Part shown: positions 45,560 to 56,822 of the stretch, in pieces | Layout: every line of letters starts with the position of its first letter | Position numbering within the stretch: the first letter of the stretch is position 1 | Origin: Alnus glutinosa | Lineage: Eukaryota > Streptophyta > Magnoliopsida > Fagales > Betulaceae | Assembly (NCBI RefSeq): GCF_958979055.1 | Contig: NC_084889.1 | Coordinates: forward strand, 28,784,261-28,848,260 | Direction: 5' to 3' | DNA length: 64,000 nt | Notes under the pieces: generated by a model | The model's database searches: none | What the model was told of the DNA's origin: nothing | The model's input: only the letters and a program-made list of their open reading frames with translations | Position numbers and translations under genes: made by a program

Positions 45560-45981
45560 GATAAAAAGACACTCAATACGACCCTTTGTCCACCAGATCC
45601 ATCATCTTCGTCAATAAGTGTAACCTGTAATTGAAGGGAGAAAAGAAAATTTCACAAACCCACAAATCGATGACAGAACCAATTGCGAGATGGCGACTCA
45701 CATCATACTGGTGCAAATCCTTGTCTGGTAATTCGATCGGCAAAGAAATGATTTCTTTAATCCATAACTATACATGCATGCACCTTGTTCCAGTGCTTTA
45801 CTAATGGTGGCACAGGTTGAATTGAATTCGTGGCTAGAAGCTCCTTCTTGGATGCCGAGCTGCTCAAGCTGCTCGGCGCCACTCTCAGATCGATGGCCAC
45901 AACTGAGGCGGCACGACCCAGGGTGACGTGGAACCTGGGTTGCTTGGTGCAGGTCTGGATCTTATGGTCTTGATAGGCCAA
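45560..45981 (-). pseudogene. unrecognised two-exon gene fragment
   Basis: An open stretch ending at 45784 (QPRFHVTLGRAASVVAIDLR, then KKELLATNSIQPVPPLVKHW) stops at a donor AACAAG|GTGCAT. 160 bp further an acceptor TTACAG|GTTACA (45624) opens VTLIDEDDGSGGQRVV in the same phase. Clean GT-AG ends and phase 0 on both sides suggest real exons. I do not recognise the protein and see neither a start exon nor a proper end, so it is probably a fragment, perhaps carried by transposition or duplication. It lies between the foldback element and block B. Confidence 0.35.
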
Positions 45982-46214
45982 GGTCTTTATTAAAGAGTCA
46001 CATTGTCACAAGTTTTGTAAGTCATAGGCATTCCTTCTCTCAGGTCGTTTTTTATGAATGAGTTAGACCATTGGTCTTTAATATATATATCTTCCACCAC
46101 GGCTGCTGCTATTGCCGCCACAACAACCTTGCTGGGCCGGCCATGAAGATGTAGAAAGCTTATTGATAATATTGATAAGATACATACTTTCCATGTTATT
46201 GATGGTGGATCTAA

Positions 46215-46980
46215 TGATTCTTTTGGATTTAAATGCTTCCAAGTCTAGCCAAAGGGCTGATTGGGCTCAAGTCAGACTACCAGATCTGGGCCGAAACATT
46301 GCCTGTGAGAGAATCACGTAGCGGTTAAATATTCATAGCTGTGAATTTGGAGAATTTGGATAGGGAGGGATAAGCCTACAATTGCTTCTTTGCGACACTC
46401 ACTACTTTGACTTTGTTGGGCAATCGATCTCATGCTTAAAAATAGGATGATTGTGTGATCAAATCCTTTTGTTCCTTGTGCCGATTAATCACTCCAAAAT
46501 CTCTCACACGAAGGTGCAATAAATGCACTGAATTAAATGTTTCTGTAATAATATTGCGCGCTTAAGATGAAATTTTGTAGCAAGAAAACATGAAGAAGAT
46601 ATCTTCATAGTATAAAGTTTTCCTTTAAATTAAGTTAGAAGAAATTCTTCAACTTAATTTATTAAATTTACAATTCATTGACACATGTCAGCATGTGATT
46701 GAAATTTTTTTTTTTTGTAGTGGTTGATGTGACTCCAATCACATGCCGACACGTGTCAACAAATTAGAAAAATGTTTTAAGTATAAATTGCATTACTCAT
46801 CCTTAAAACACGCCGTCCTCAACTAGAGTGCCTAATTAGATGGGATATAAATATCATGTTATTTTCAGTCAAAAGAGAATAGTATAGGTAATAACTAGAG
46901 AATTGACATGGGAGCTCCTACCCGCGCATAGAGAGCTCGCAGGTGAGCCCCCTACTCAAACAAAGCTCTCGTATTCAAGT

Positions 46981-47033
<53 letters not shown>

Positions 47034-47590
47034 CTACAGCCTAGAAAAATGGCCTTGAAATTTTGCAGCATAATTGCAAATGGGGGGAGAGCAGATGGAG
47101 AGGAGAAAGCAGGAAAGAACTGAAAAGCGTGGAAAAGGGCTAACTTCTCAGTATTCCATGTGATGTGAAAGGTCAGTGACAACCAGTTTTACATTTAACT
47201 CTGCTTCTCAGTCTTTTGGGGCTGTTGCCCTTTGCCTCGGGTTAAGAGGGAAAAGGGAAGCAGGGAACAAAAAGTCAAATAAAAACTTGAAAATCCCAAA
47301 TAAAGGCAAAGCAAAACCACCCATTTCACCATAAAGAAAGACATAAAGAAAGAGGGGGGCTATCATCGTAGCCCAACTAGCGCTTCTTTTTTTGTGTCAA
47401 AAAAGATGGGTGGAATTGTTGGAAAAAAAAAGCTTTTTTCTTTCTCTCTACTCTCTCTCAATCATAAAGCAATCGATTGCATAATCATGCATTTCTCTCA
47501 CTCATCTCTTCTGTAGTCTGTACCTCCCTCACCTCACTATTACCTTGGAATCTCCGCATCCATCTCTCTCTGTCTGTCTCGTGAGAAACA
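46215..47590. repeat. segmental duplication block B (upstream of KANADI copy 2)
   Basis: Colinear with 32735-38560: GGGCTGATTGGGCTCAA, ACCAGATCTGGGCCGAAACA, AATATTGCGCGCTTAAGATG, ATGCCGACACGTGTCAACAA, GCAAAGCAAAACCACCCATT and CCTTGGAATCTCCGCATCC all recur in the same order. It lacks the TE insertions of block A and so shows the pre-insertion state. It includes an (AT)n(GA)n microsatellite (46980-47030). The matching continuation (KANADI gene) is 12 kb away at 59.3 kb because other TEs separate them. Confidence 0.85.
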
Positions 47591-47739
47591 CACAACTGAT
47601 TGCCCAAAGTTTTTTTTCTTCTTCTTCGAGATAGTTTCTTTATTCGACCTCCGGTGAAAGTATAGTAAATATTGGAGAACAATTGGCGAGTAAACAATAC
47701 TTACAAAATTTGGTGAGCATTATAATAATAGGAGTAGCA

Positions 47740-48295
47740 GATGAGTTTCGCTGCTCATTAATTCAGTTTGACTCAATTTGCTTAAATTCAATTTAGTTTT
47801 AATTCAAAAAATAAATAAACCGTTCGTAAACACAATAATATATTCGTTTATTAAATGAGACATACTCGTATAAATTCGGTTTGGCTCGAACAAAGCTCAT
47901 GAGTTCGACTTGTATAAGTTTGACTCGACTTATTCGGCTCGAATAATTTGCTCGCTTATATATATATAAAGATTCTATAATTATAGTGTATAAATATTAA
48001 CTAGTAAACATAATATATGTAATATTACAAATATTCCATTTAGAATGTGAAATATAAATGAAAGTTAAAATTGTACTGAATTTTAATATTTTTTTTTTTT
48101 AAAATAAAAATTATTATAAAACTCCAATTGAGCTTGAGCCACTCGAGCTTGATTGGAGGCTTGACTGAGCTCTTAACAAGTCGAATTCGAACAACCCTTC
48201 AAAACTCGGCTCAAACTCTTATTCTATGTATTTGAGCCGAATCCGACAACCCCAAGCTCGGCTCGGCTCGACTCGGCTAAGCTTAAATACAACCT
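47740..48295. mobile_element. CTCGGCTCG-rich hAT-like element remnant
   Basis: Many GGCTCG/CTCGAG-type motifs (TTCGGCTCGAATAATTTGCT, GAGCTTGAGCCACTCGAGC, CTCGGCTCGGCTCGACTCGG) surround an AT-rich centre. A widespread kind of plant element with short subterminal repeats, relative of the sequence at 50.99-51.25 kb. Exact ends not found. Confidence 0.5.
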
Positions 48296-49276
48296 TGATT
48301 GTAAGGATTCAAATCCTCTCATGTTCATTAGAACTTGAGAGTAGACGGTTGACTACTTGGATCTCTTTAAAGAGATCTAAGCTAAAAAATAAGCCACGTG
48401 GTTCTCAAAATTTACAAAGAGAAAGTCAAACTATTTTGGCCTGTCACCCAAGATCCTTTTCCATATCTCACATGACTTCTTATTTATTTATTTATTCGTT
48501 TTCTTATTTAAAAACAAAGATTAGCATTGGAGAAATCTCTCTCTCTCTCTCTCCAATTGGCGCCCAGATCCGGTTGTAGCCGTTCTTCACTGGCGTCCTT
48601 TTGAGTAGATTATTTCTGAGAACTAGACCTGATTTGGACCAATGTTAGGTTTTTCTGAATTCCCTCCCCCCCCCCCCCCCCCCCCCCCCTCTTTTTTTTT
48701 TACAGAAGTTTACGATTATTTCTTGTTTACATTTTCATTGTTTTGGTTGTAGCCCTTTTTCACTGGTGTGCGACACTCTCGTCTTCCGATGGTGGGTTCT
48801 ATGGGTAAGGTTGGATGTCGGTGGTGGCAGTGGTTGTTGGTGGCGGAAGCCGATAGGTTTAGGTGGTGCTGTACGTTCGTCGGGGTAGCCAAATTTCATT
48901 CGATGGTGCCAGTTGTGGTGGGCAACGCTTTCGTTTTCCAATGGTGTTTTCAGTGGGTTAGGTTAGCTGTTGGTGGCGGCAGTGGTTTTTGGTGGCGTAG
49001 GCTGAACTTGGGGGGAAGGGAGGAGGGTTTCGGTGGGAGAGGGAAAAATGGAAGAAATGGAGAGAATCCTTGGGTTTGGTTGTGCCCTCCTAAAGCAGTC
49101 GTGTGAGCTATTGTTTTACTTTGGGTGATAGGCCAAAATGGTTTTACTTTTTCTTTGTAAATTTTGAGAACCACGTAGCTTATTTTTAGGCTTTGATCTC
49201 TTTAAAGAGATCTAAGCTGTCAACTGACTACTCTCCAGTTCTAATGAACTGTAGAGGATTCGGATCCTAATTGCAA
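48296..49276. mobile_element. MULE-like element with about 170-bp terminal inverted repeats
   Basis: Left arm (GATTGTAAGGATTCAAATCC, GTTCATTAGAACTTGAGAG, GGATCTCTTTAAAGAGATCT, AAGCCACGTGGTTCTCAAAA) is repeated inverted at 49115-49276 (TTTTGAGAACCACGTAGC, ATCTCTTTAAAGAGATCT, GTTCTAATGAACTGTAGAGG, GGATCCTAATTGCAAT). The interior has a poly-C run (48666-48689) and a G-rich passage duplicated once (about 48780-48900 and 48920-49010: GGTGGCAGTGG, TTGGTGGCG). That passage gives spurious Trp/Gly-rich frames. No transposase. Confidence 0.85.
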
Positions 49277-49393
49277 TAGCTCGCTAAATATTTCTCCAAA
49301 TTGCTGAGCGGAATGCAGCATTTTGCTCTCATTTTAGCATCACAGCTAGCTAAAATCCGGAATTAGAATGCTCTAAAAACTATTCAAGTCTTT

Positions 49394-49425
<32 letters not shown>

Positions 49426-50616
49426 GACCTTTCGATAGACCATAGCAAAGAAATAACTTAAATAATTACTAATGAAGGATTTCCTGTTTTGGACCGTTGC
49501 TTCATTCTTCAACAAATTACTCATGTTAATTTAGCAACTGCGTACGTAGAAGTAAATATATGCCCAAATAAACCCTTGACCAAGGCCAATTAATAATTTC
49601 TTTTCCATTTGTAACTATTGGAGATTAATGAGGAATCTCTTATTTATGTAATAGTCTATTATGAGGAAGCTTAAGACATCATAATTAATCCAATTCAAGC
49701 AATTTCAATTCAAAGTTATCTTATCATCAACATGCATATCTTTAACGTAAGCAGGAAAAAAAGTTGCGTAGACAAAAAGAAATAAGAGAAATGAAAAAGA
49801 TTATACTTAAAGTCATGATTAACCCAATTGTGTTTTTCCAAAATCATGATTACCCAATCTTTAATGAAGATTGTTGACAAGGTTTCTTATAACAAATACA
49901 ATTTTATGGACAACGACACATTCGTAGTGGCCTGTGTATTTTAGAGTTGGAAGTAAAATGGCTAATCAAAAGCCTAAAAAATGTGTCTATCCAATTTTCT
50001 AAATCAAATGCATTTTGCATTTGAACTAATTAAGTGTTTCTCCAAATGTGGAGAAGTACTGTGCATCAATGAATAAGTATTTTATGCTTTTCTCTCTCCC
50101 ACTCTCTTTCTTTATTATTTCTATCTCACTCTTTCTCTTTACTATTTGGGTTAAAAAAAAAAATAAAGAATCATAAAAGGATATTTAAATGGTGTAAAGA
50201 AATAATAGATAATTGGATGAAAAATGCTTTTAAAAAGCCATCAGCTAATATAGAAAGAAAAAAAGAAAAAGAAAAAAGAAGAAGCTCTGGTCAGCTATTT
50301 TAGATAGAAATTTAGAAAATCCATTATGAGGATACTCACATGACCACAAATTTGGTCTTATATCTTTCAATTAAGTAATCTAGAAATTCCACTATGCTGA
50401 TGTGGTACTGTCGATTAATCTTTGAATCAGCCCTAGCTAAAAGGAAAATAAAAAATTAAGAGCAGATTAACTGTACAACATCATCATAATGAATTAGTGG
50501 TAAGATAAAAATATAAATTTTAGCTTTCTTCATTTCAATTTCCCTATCTTATATCTTTTAATGTCCCCATAAAACAGCACTTGGTTTTGAAAGCCATTTG
50601 CAATCAATAGGCTTAT
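49277..50616. other. intergenic stretch
   Basis: AT-rich with poly-T and CT runs (49390-49425, 50090-50140). No supported gene. Confidence 0.4.
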
Positions 50617-50985
50617 AGTAGTATTTAGTATATTAAACTAACATAATAAGTTATTAATAGTTAGTATATATATATACACATATATCTCACAGTGATCACA
50701 CATGATTAACAATAGTTATATATTATACTTGATCATATTATAATTACTTAGTTATATGGAATATATTAGACTTATTACTTACTCACAGTATACATATACC
50801 ATAGTTTATACTCTCTAATTATATTTAATAACAGATTGTTAATTTGTTATTTATAGACTATAATTATGTACTATATTTTGTAATATGCGTTATATAGTTA
50901 CATATTATATATTTATGCTATAAATAAATGTATAAAGGTTGTTCACAAACTCGGGCTTGAACTCTGTTTTGATCACACATTGAAA
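50617..50985 (-). repeat. single diverged copy of the 474-bp satellite unit
   Basis: Read on the minus strand it follows the 0.86-2.8 kb unit almost end to end: GTGATCA core, TTCAAGCCCGAGTTTGTGAA, CAACCTTTATACATTTAT, CATAAATATATAATATGTAA, AACTATGGTATATGTATAC, TCTAATATATTCCATATAAC, TAACTATTGTTAATCATGTG, ATACTAACTATTAATAACTT. Many substitutions, so it is older than the array. Its core end runs into CTCG-rich transposon sequence. Confidence 0.88.
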
Positions 50986-51137
50986 AATTTTATAACCTAG
51001 CTCGAGCTCTAGTTGAGCCGAGCTTATCAAGTAACCCGGCTCGGCTCGAATGACATTCTCAACGAGCTCGAATGGCATTCTCAACGAGCTTAAACGGCAT
51101 TCTCAATGAGCTCGAACTTGAGCTCGCCCGAGTTTTT
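50986..51137. mobile_element. CTCGGCTCG-rich element end
   Basis: GCTCGAGCTCTAGTTGAGCC, CCCGGCTCGGCTCGAATG and a short internal triplication (CATTCTCAACGAGCTCGAAC-like, about 51050-51115). Continuous with the satellite-like segment on its left. Confidence 0.6.
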
Positions 51138-51447
51138 AACGAGCCGAGCTTCAACATAAATTTAATAGCTCGGCTCGAGTTTGAACACAACTCATAAACG
51201 AGACAGTCTTGAAATTTTAAAGCTCAGCTCGATTTGGCTCAATTACATCCCTAAATACGGATGTGGATATCTAAAAGTGATATCCGCATTTTAACGAGCC
51301 GAGTTTCAACATAGATTTAATAGCTCGGCTCGAGTTCGAACACAACTCATAAACGAGACAGTCTTGAAATTTTAAAGCTCAGCTCGGTTTGGCTCAATTA
51401 CATCCCTAAATACGGATGTGAATATCTAAAAGTGATATCTGCATTTT
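51138..51447. repeat. 155-bp tandem duplication
   Basis: 51138-51292 and 51293-51447 are near-identical (AACGAGCCGAG, TTTAATAGCTCGGCTCGAGT, AACGAGACAGTCTTGAAATT, TACGGATGTG, CTAAAAGTGATATC). The unit spans the junction of a CTCG-rich piece and a GCGGATGCGG-type element end, so the duplication postdates that join. 51448-51535 continues with GCGGATGCGG and ends GTACACTGC, like the hAT-like element at 33.0 kb. Confidence 0.9.
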
Positions 51448-51868
51448 ACGGATGTGGTTGCGGATGCGAATGCGGATGCTGCAAATAACTGCATCTGCAT
51501 CAACATGTACACTGCTATCTAGCGGTGTACATGATGTCAATTCATTTAATTTTTTTTTAAAGACGTGCAAATATTGACTTTATGCATACCTTTAGATGCG
51601 CAAATTTTAAATCCAGACCGTAAAATGGATGCTATGATACTTGTTAGTACTCGACATGAGACATTATTATAACAAGGCATCTCTGAAACATTATGCACTA
51701 GAAAGCATTTGATTAAGAGTCTGTTTGAGATTGTGTGGAAAATAAAGCTTCTATATCCATAATTTTTTTTTGAGAAAAAGTTTTATTTTCAAGCTTTTTA
51801 GAAAAGTGTGTTTTAGTCTTTTTCGGCAAGAAAATCAAAGAATTAGTTTTGATTTTTTTTTTTTATTT

Positions 51869-51872
<4 letters not shown>

Positions 51873-51930
<58 letters not shown>
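51873..51930. repeat. (AT)n microsatellite
   Basis: Pure TA dinucleotide run of about 58 bp. Confidence 0.9.
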
Positions 51931-51932
<2 letters not shown>

Positions 51933-51991
51933 TAAAGCTAAGGAATAAGAAAAAAAGGAGACATTGAAAGGCATTTAGCCATTGGAAGGCA

Positions 51992-52469
51992 TAGAGCATT
52001 CCTAGTAGCCTCACCAAAATAGTTTTTTAGCTATTTTGATGAGCCAATTTGATGAAAATCCTGAAAAATCACTCCCAACAACCTCACCATTTTAACCAAA
52101 AAAATTTGATGACTGAAATTACTAACCAAATTAGATGAGACATTTTCACTCAACAACCCACTCACCAAATTTTGTTTCACCTTTCTCTCTCACATGATCA
52201 GCACACTTTTTTTTTCCTTTTTTCTCTCATTTTCTTCTCCCATCTCTCGCACGATAATGTCCTTATTTCATGGATATGAAGAATTTTTTGTAAAAAGATT
52301 ATATAGAGAAAGAATAAATAAATATTATTTAAATAGAATAGTGATAATAAATAGTTAAAATGGTGAGGCTGCTTGGAGAATTTTAAAAAAAAGGCTCACC
52401 AAAATAGAAAAAAATGATTTTTAGCTATTTTGGTGAGTAAAATTTAATGAAGCTACTAGGAATGCTCTA
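51992..52469. mobile_element. MITE with TAGAGCATTCCTAGTAGC termini
   Basis: TAGAGCATTCCTAGTAGC at 51992 and its exact complement ending at 52469 bound 478 bp. A repeated CTCACCAAAATAG / CTATTTTGGTGAG motif follows each end. Flanks GAAGGCA (left) and GAAGGAA (right) may be a target-site duplication. Non-coding. Confidence 0.88.
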
Positions 52470-53559
52470 GAAGGAAAAAAAAGACAATATTGGAAGTCAT
52501 TTAGACATTTAGCATGGGGAATTTGGAAAAGAAAGCTAAAGAATTAAGTGTCGTGGAATTCATAAAAGCCTTTTCACAATATTTGTTGACTTATGGAGCA
52601 GAAGTAGTTTGTCAAAAGTTACTTTGTGATATGTCCATAACCTGAGTGGCTTGTCATTGCTTTGAGGTTTCAATAATTCCATTACTGGGCCCAAATGTCA
52701 TGCCAATTAAAATCCCTACTGGTGTTCAATTATTTTACCAAGCCTACCGACATGGGGAATATTAATGTATAGTCCTTGACCAAATAGTTGGTGTGGAATG
52801 TTAATATTCAAAGATCAAGAAAAACTCTTCATATATTTTCTCTGATGTTAAGTATGACAAGCCAATTGACAGTCAAGGAAAGTGCTTTCAATAGAATTTC
52901 AGAGAAAAAGAAACCGTTAGAATTCACCATGCCTGAGCCAATTAACATTATTCTAGCTACGCCATGCATCAGGGCTTTAAATGTAATGCTCTTAAATTAT
53001 TTAATTATAAAATATCCCGAGTGTTATTAATTTCTACGTACTAACTTAAAAATAGAATTAACAAAACCATAGATGGAATATTATACATATATATAATTAA
53101 GTTAATTACTATCATAGGTACAATATCGATCACCTGTGCTTCTAAATACATTTGCATGTGCAACTCCACCCCAAATGTCTTCCCCAAACTCTATCGATCG
53201 CTAGCAAATTTGTAAAACATATTTGTTTTATTGGTAAACAAAAAAAAGGAAAAAATAAAATAAAAATACACGACTCAGGCAGTAAGTAAAACGTCAATGA
53301 AGCAACGCATGCTGTGAGCCTAGTTTTCTCAAACATAAAAGAAGACAAATAATTAATATAATTAACACAGGAAACATCAATATCAATAAGTCATGATTTC
53401 CTTGTTACCACGTGGTTCGCAAGAGTAAATGCGCCTCGTGTTTGAATGTCCCTAACCCAGGTTTGAATGACAATACCACATATTGTCTTATCCGAGTTTT
53501 CCTTCAACCTACCTCCCATATTTCACCTTCTTTTAGTCCCCAGCCAGACGTTCTAAAAC
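52470..53559. other. intergenic stretch
   Basis: Short open frame near 52788-53030 has no recognisable domain or splice support. Nothing else seen. Confidence 0.4.
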
Positions 53560-53567
53560 CTTAAAAG

Positions 53568-54452
53568 TAGGGTTGGTAAAGCGGGTTATCGTGTTGGGTT
53601 TGGATCAATCCGATTGACTCGCTAACTCGTACCCGACATGATCCGACTGTTTTTTAAAGATTTTTCAAAATTGGTTTTGAATTTAAAAAATTGGACCAAC
53701 TGGTTTTTCAGTTTTTCCTTGTATTTCCCAGGATTTTTTATTTTTTATTTTTTATTTATTTTTTATTTTTTTTAATGATGATGAATTAGATCAATTTTAT
53801 AAACCAACCACTATATATACCTACTCTTTACACTTCTGCATTAAACAAGCATAACCAGATTTTGAAACAAGATTCAAAATCTAAACTCAAAGAACTCTTT
53901 ACCTACTCTTTACACTTCTGCATAAACGGATGGACGAACGGTGTGGAGTCGATGGACGGACAGTGTGGAGACGACGGGCGAGTCAGCGAAGACGGGGCTG
54001 GAGTGAATCACTAAATCTATTAATGAGAAAGTCTGAAACTGAAAGTGAGAAGAGAAACCGAAATTGGCGCTAGGCTGGAGCTGGAGATGACGGGCACTGG
54101 GCTGGAGTTGGAGACGATACGTGCTAAGCTAGAGCTGCACTGGAGACGACGGCAGCTGGAGTAGACTAAGTAGTGGAGTCATTGGAGTGAAAATGTGAAA
54201 GTGAAATGAATCTAGGTTCCGGTTTTCTAACTTAGTCTAGTAACTTCTGAGTTCTGATATATATATATATAAACAAGTTGATGGGTGACCCGAAAACCAA
54301 ATGGGTTGTAAACGGGTTTACCTGTCAACCCTTTTATAAGTGTGTCACTAAACAGGTCAACTCACCAACTCGTTTAGCTTAAACCTTAACCCTATAACTT
54401 CGTATTGTGTTTGTGTCGGATTCGTGGGTCGTATAAAAAATTGCAAACCATA
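53568..54452. mobile_element. hAT-like non-autonomous element, 885 bp
   Basis: Ends TAGGGTTGGTAAA (left) and, reverse strand, TATGGTTTGCAAT (right). Flanks CCTTAAAAG and CCTTAAAG differ by one A and are a likely 8-bp duplication. The interior near both ends has GGGT/ACCC-type motifs (CCCGACATG, GGGTGACCCG, AACGGGTTTACC) like the 3.08-3.29 kb fragment. A GA-rich direct repeat (GGAGACGACGGGC / GGAGATGACGGGC, 53970-54100) occurs in the middle. No transposase. Confidence 0.75.
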
Positions 54453-54684
54453 CCTTAAAGTAACCTCATTTACCCCTCCTAATATCGTTTTGGATCTAAA
54501 AAACCTAGCTTTGTATATATCTTAACTCCAAAGTTCCTAACTTTACTTCATCTCACATCTTTCTCCTTTATCCAACACTTCAAAAATGACCTAGGGATCT
54601 AAACAAAAACACACACTTTATTGCCTTTGGTACATTAGGAACCCTAAGTTTCCAAGCTTTTCCCAGAATCTTAAGGTTTGTCAA
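54453..54684. other. short stretch between two hAT-like elements
   Basis: No feature seen except the left target-site duplication of the next element at 54677-54684. Confidence 0.4.
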
Positions 54685-54721
54685 CAGGGGCGGAGCTAGC
54701 ATTTAGGATTTTTTTTTTTTT

Positions 54722-54752
<31 letters not shown>

Positions 54753-54894
54753 GGGGGGGTAGAGGGGGTGGGGGGGGACTAAAAAGGTATAAAATTTAGG
54801 AGTAAAATTTTAATTTTTAAATTGTTTATTTTAGGAAAAACATGGTTGCCAAGACCCTCCCCCCCTCCAAAGCCCCAATGTAGCTCCACTCCTG
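54685..54894. mobile_element. small hAT-like MITE with perfect 8-bp TSD
   Basis: Starts CAGGGGCGGAGCTAGCATT and ends AATGTAGCTCCACTCCTG, imperfect terminal inverted repeats. The 8-mer TTTGTCAA flanks it exactly at 54677-54684 and 54895-54902. 210 bp, containing a poly-T run and a 28-base poly-G run (54732-54759). Ends match the 35910 fragment. Confidence 0.92.
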
Positions 54895-54902
54895 TTTGTC
54901 AA

Positions 54903-56654
54903 GAAAAACCTCATCATCTTCAATACTTTATCCTACCTCAACTCTAACAAACCCACACTCGCATATGAATAATAACTCAACAAAACTCTAGCACATGGAT
55001 CAACACAAAAATAAAGAGTTTAGGGTTGAGATTTCTTACTGTTGGGCCTTGAAGCCTTGCTCTTTGATAAAAACTCAATAATATTTCATTTCTCTACTTT
55101 CTCTTCCTCTCCCTCACTTTCTCTCTTTGTTGGCTGTTGGAAGTTGAGTGGAAATGTGGAACGGTTTGGTTAGGGTTCCTTACGGTTTAAAAAGGCCTCC
55201 CCTAAAATTTTGAGATTTGGACGTATTCTTTTCGCATTCAAAAGGTTCTTGTTCGAACGACTTGTATCCCATTCGAATAGGATTTTCAAATTATTTAAAA
55301 AATTGTTGTCCTATGTGGCACGTTTGAGCAGGTTGTCTTGTTTGAACGCAACACATGATTCAAAACTCCTAAGTGTTTTGAACTCTTTTTTTCTTTGTTT
55401 TCATAAATGTTAGTCTAATCCCCATATTTATTATTATCTCTATATACTTACTATTCTAAATTCTCTTAGGGTTCATTATTATGTTTTCTTTTAAATTCAG
55501 GGTTTGGTATGTATTTGGGCAAGGTATTCTGTAAAATGACCTCAATTAGTTTAGAGCAACTACCTTAGTTTCTCATTCACCTCAAGCTTGTTGTAGAAAA
55601 CTTAGGGCTAGTTACTAAACCCTTCGAGTCAAAATTTGGTGGTTTACGAATTTCAATTAGGGGGTGGGATCCCAATTGGAATTTGAATTTCAAGCCGAGC
55701 CGAAATGTATGAAATTTCGAATATAATCCAAAATCTCGAGTTGGCTCAAAATGCAGGTTTATTATTGGTCCAGGCCCAGGCCTCTTCTCCAAAGTTGATC
55801 TGGTTGCACAAAATTGACGGTCCACCATAGCCAGCAGTGCCTGAGCAACAAGAAGCAGAATAACGATACATTAGAGGATCAATGATTGATCATATTGTTG
55901 AGTTATTGCCAGTAGTGCTAGAACTGTTGGTTAGGCTTCCACAAGACACAGGTTCTGTCGTTGCTACTACTCATGCTAGGCTAGGAGACCTGGGCCCTGT
56001 TTAATAACCCCCCTCCCCTCCTCTCGCATTATGGGGAATTTTTTTTAAATGAGTGAAAGTAAAAAGTGATTGATGTGATATAAAGTATAAATAATTGTTG
56101 ATGTGATATAAAAAGTAAAAAATGTTAAGAATGTTTTGAAATTGATGTTTTTTGATAGAGGTGAAAATAAGGGGAGGGAAAAAATAAGAAAAAAAAAATA
56201 CAATAATTATAGAAATACTTAATGGCAAAGGAAACCTAAAGATGGAAAATTCAAATAAGCAACAAAATCCTAATCTAAATTTTCCATCAATAAAATTGAT
56301 TTTTTTTTGTCAACCAAATATGGTTGAAAATCAGCTGGGATCATGATGAATCTTTTCCTTATGTATTTACATTGTCTGAAGCCAAATAAAAATCTCCTTA
56401 AACGGTGCTTTCCCAATACGTTCCTTTTTTTTATTTTATTTTATTTTTCTTAATTCATAAAACATTGAAAATATGAGCAAATGTTGTCTTACATCAGCGC
56501 CACCATGGTTGATCGGCAGGCGACAATAAAGAGATTTACACAGAGACTAAGGGAGTTTCAATAAAAAATTAAATGAAAGAGAAGAGAAAAGTTAGGACTT
56601 TCTGAAAAGAAGTATATATATTAAATGATTTATTATTATTATTATTATATCCTC
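54903..56654. other. intergenic stretch
   Basis: No supported gene. The 55590-55960 passage is less AT-rich (minus-strand frame 55828-55577) but shows no domain. Confidence 0.4.
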
Positions 56655-56780
56655 AAGTCGGGTCGAAATTCAGATTTTGAAATTCGCCTTGAGTCGAGTC
56701 GACCAGGTGGCTCAGGTCGGCTCGAAAAAATAACGAGTTCGTGCAGTATTAGGTGGGCAATGCCCAACCCTAAAAACCTT
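56655..56780. mobile_element. hAT-like end fragment
   Basis: CAAGTCGGGTCGAAATTC and GAGTCGAGTCGACC lead to GGTGGGCAATGCCCAACCCT (about 56752-56771); the reverse strand reads AGGGTTGGGCATTGCCCACC. Similar to the other AGGGTTGGCA-type ends in the window. Other end not found. Confidence 0.45.
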
Positions 56781-56782
56781 TG

Positions 56783-56822
<40 letters not shown>

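Noticed and set aside
48768-49106. 112-codon Trp/Gly-rich frame
   Set aside because: G-rich duplicated interior of a MULE-like element; open frames on both strands and no known domain.
55577-55828. 83-codon minus-strand frame in a less AT-rich passage
   Set aside because: No domain, no promoter or splice evidence; composition alone is not enough.
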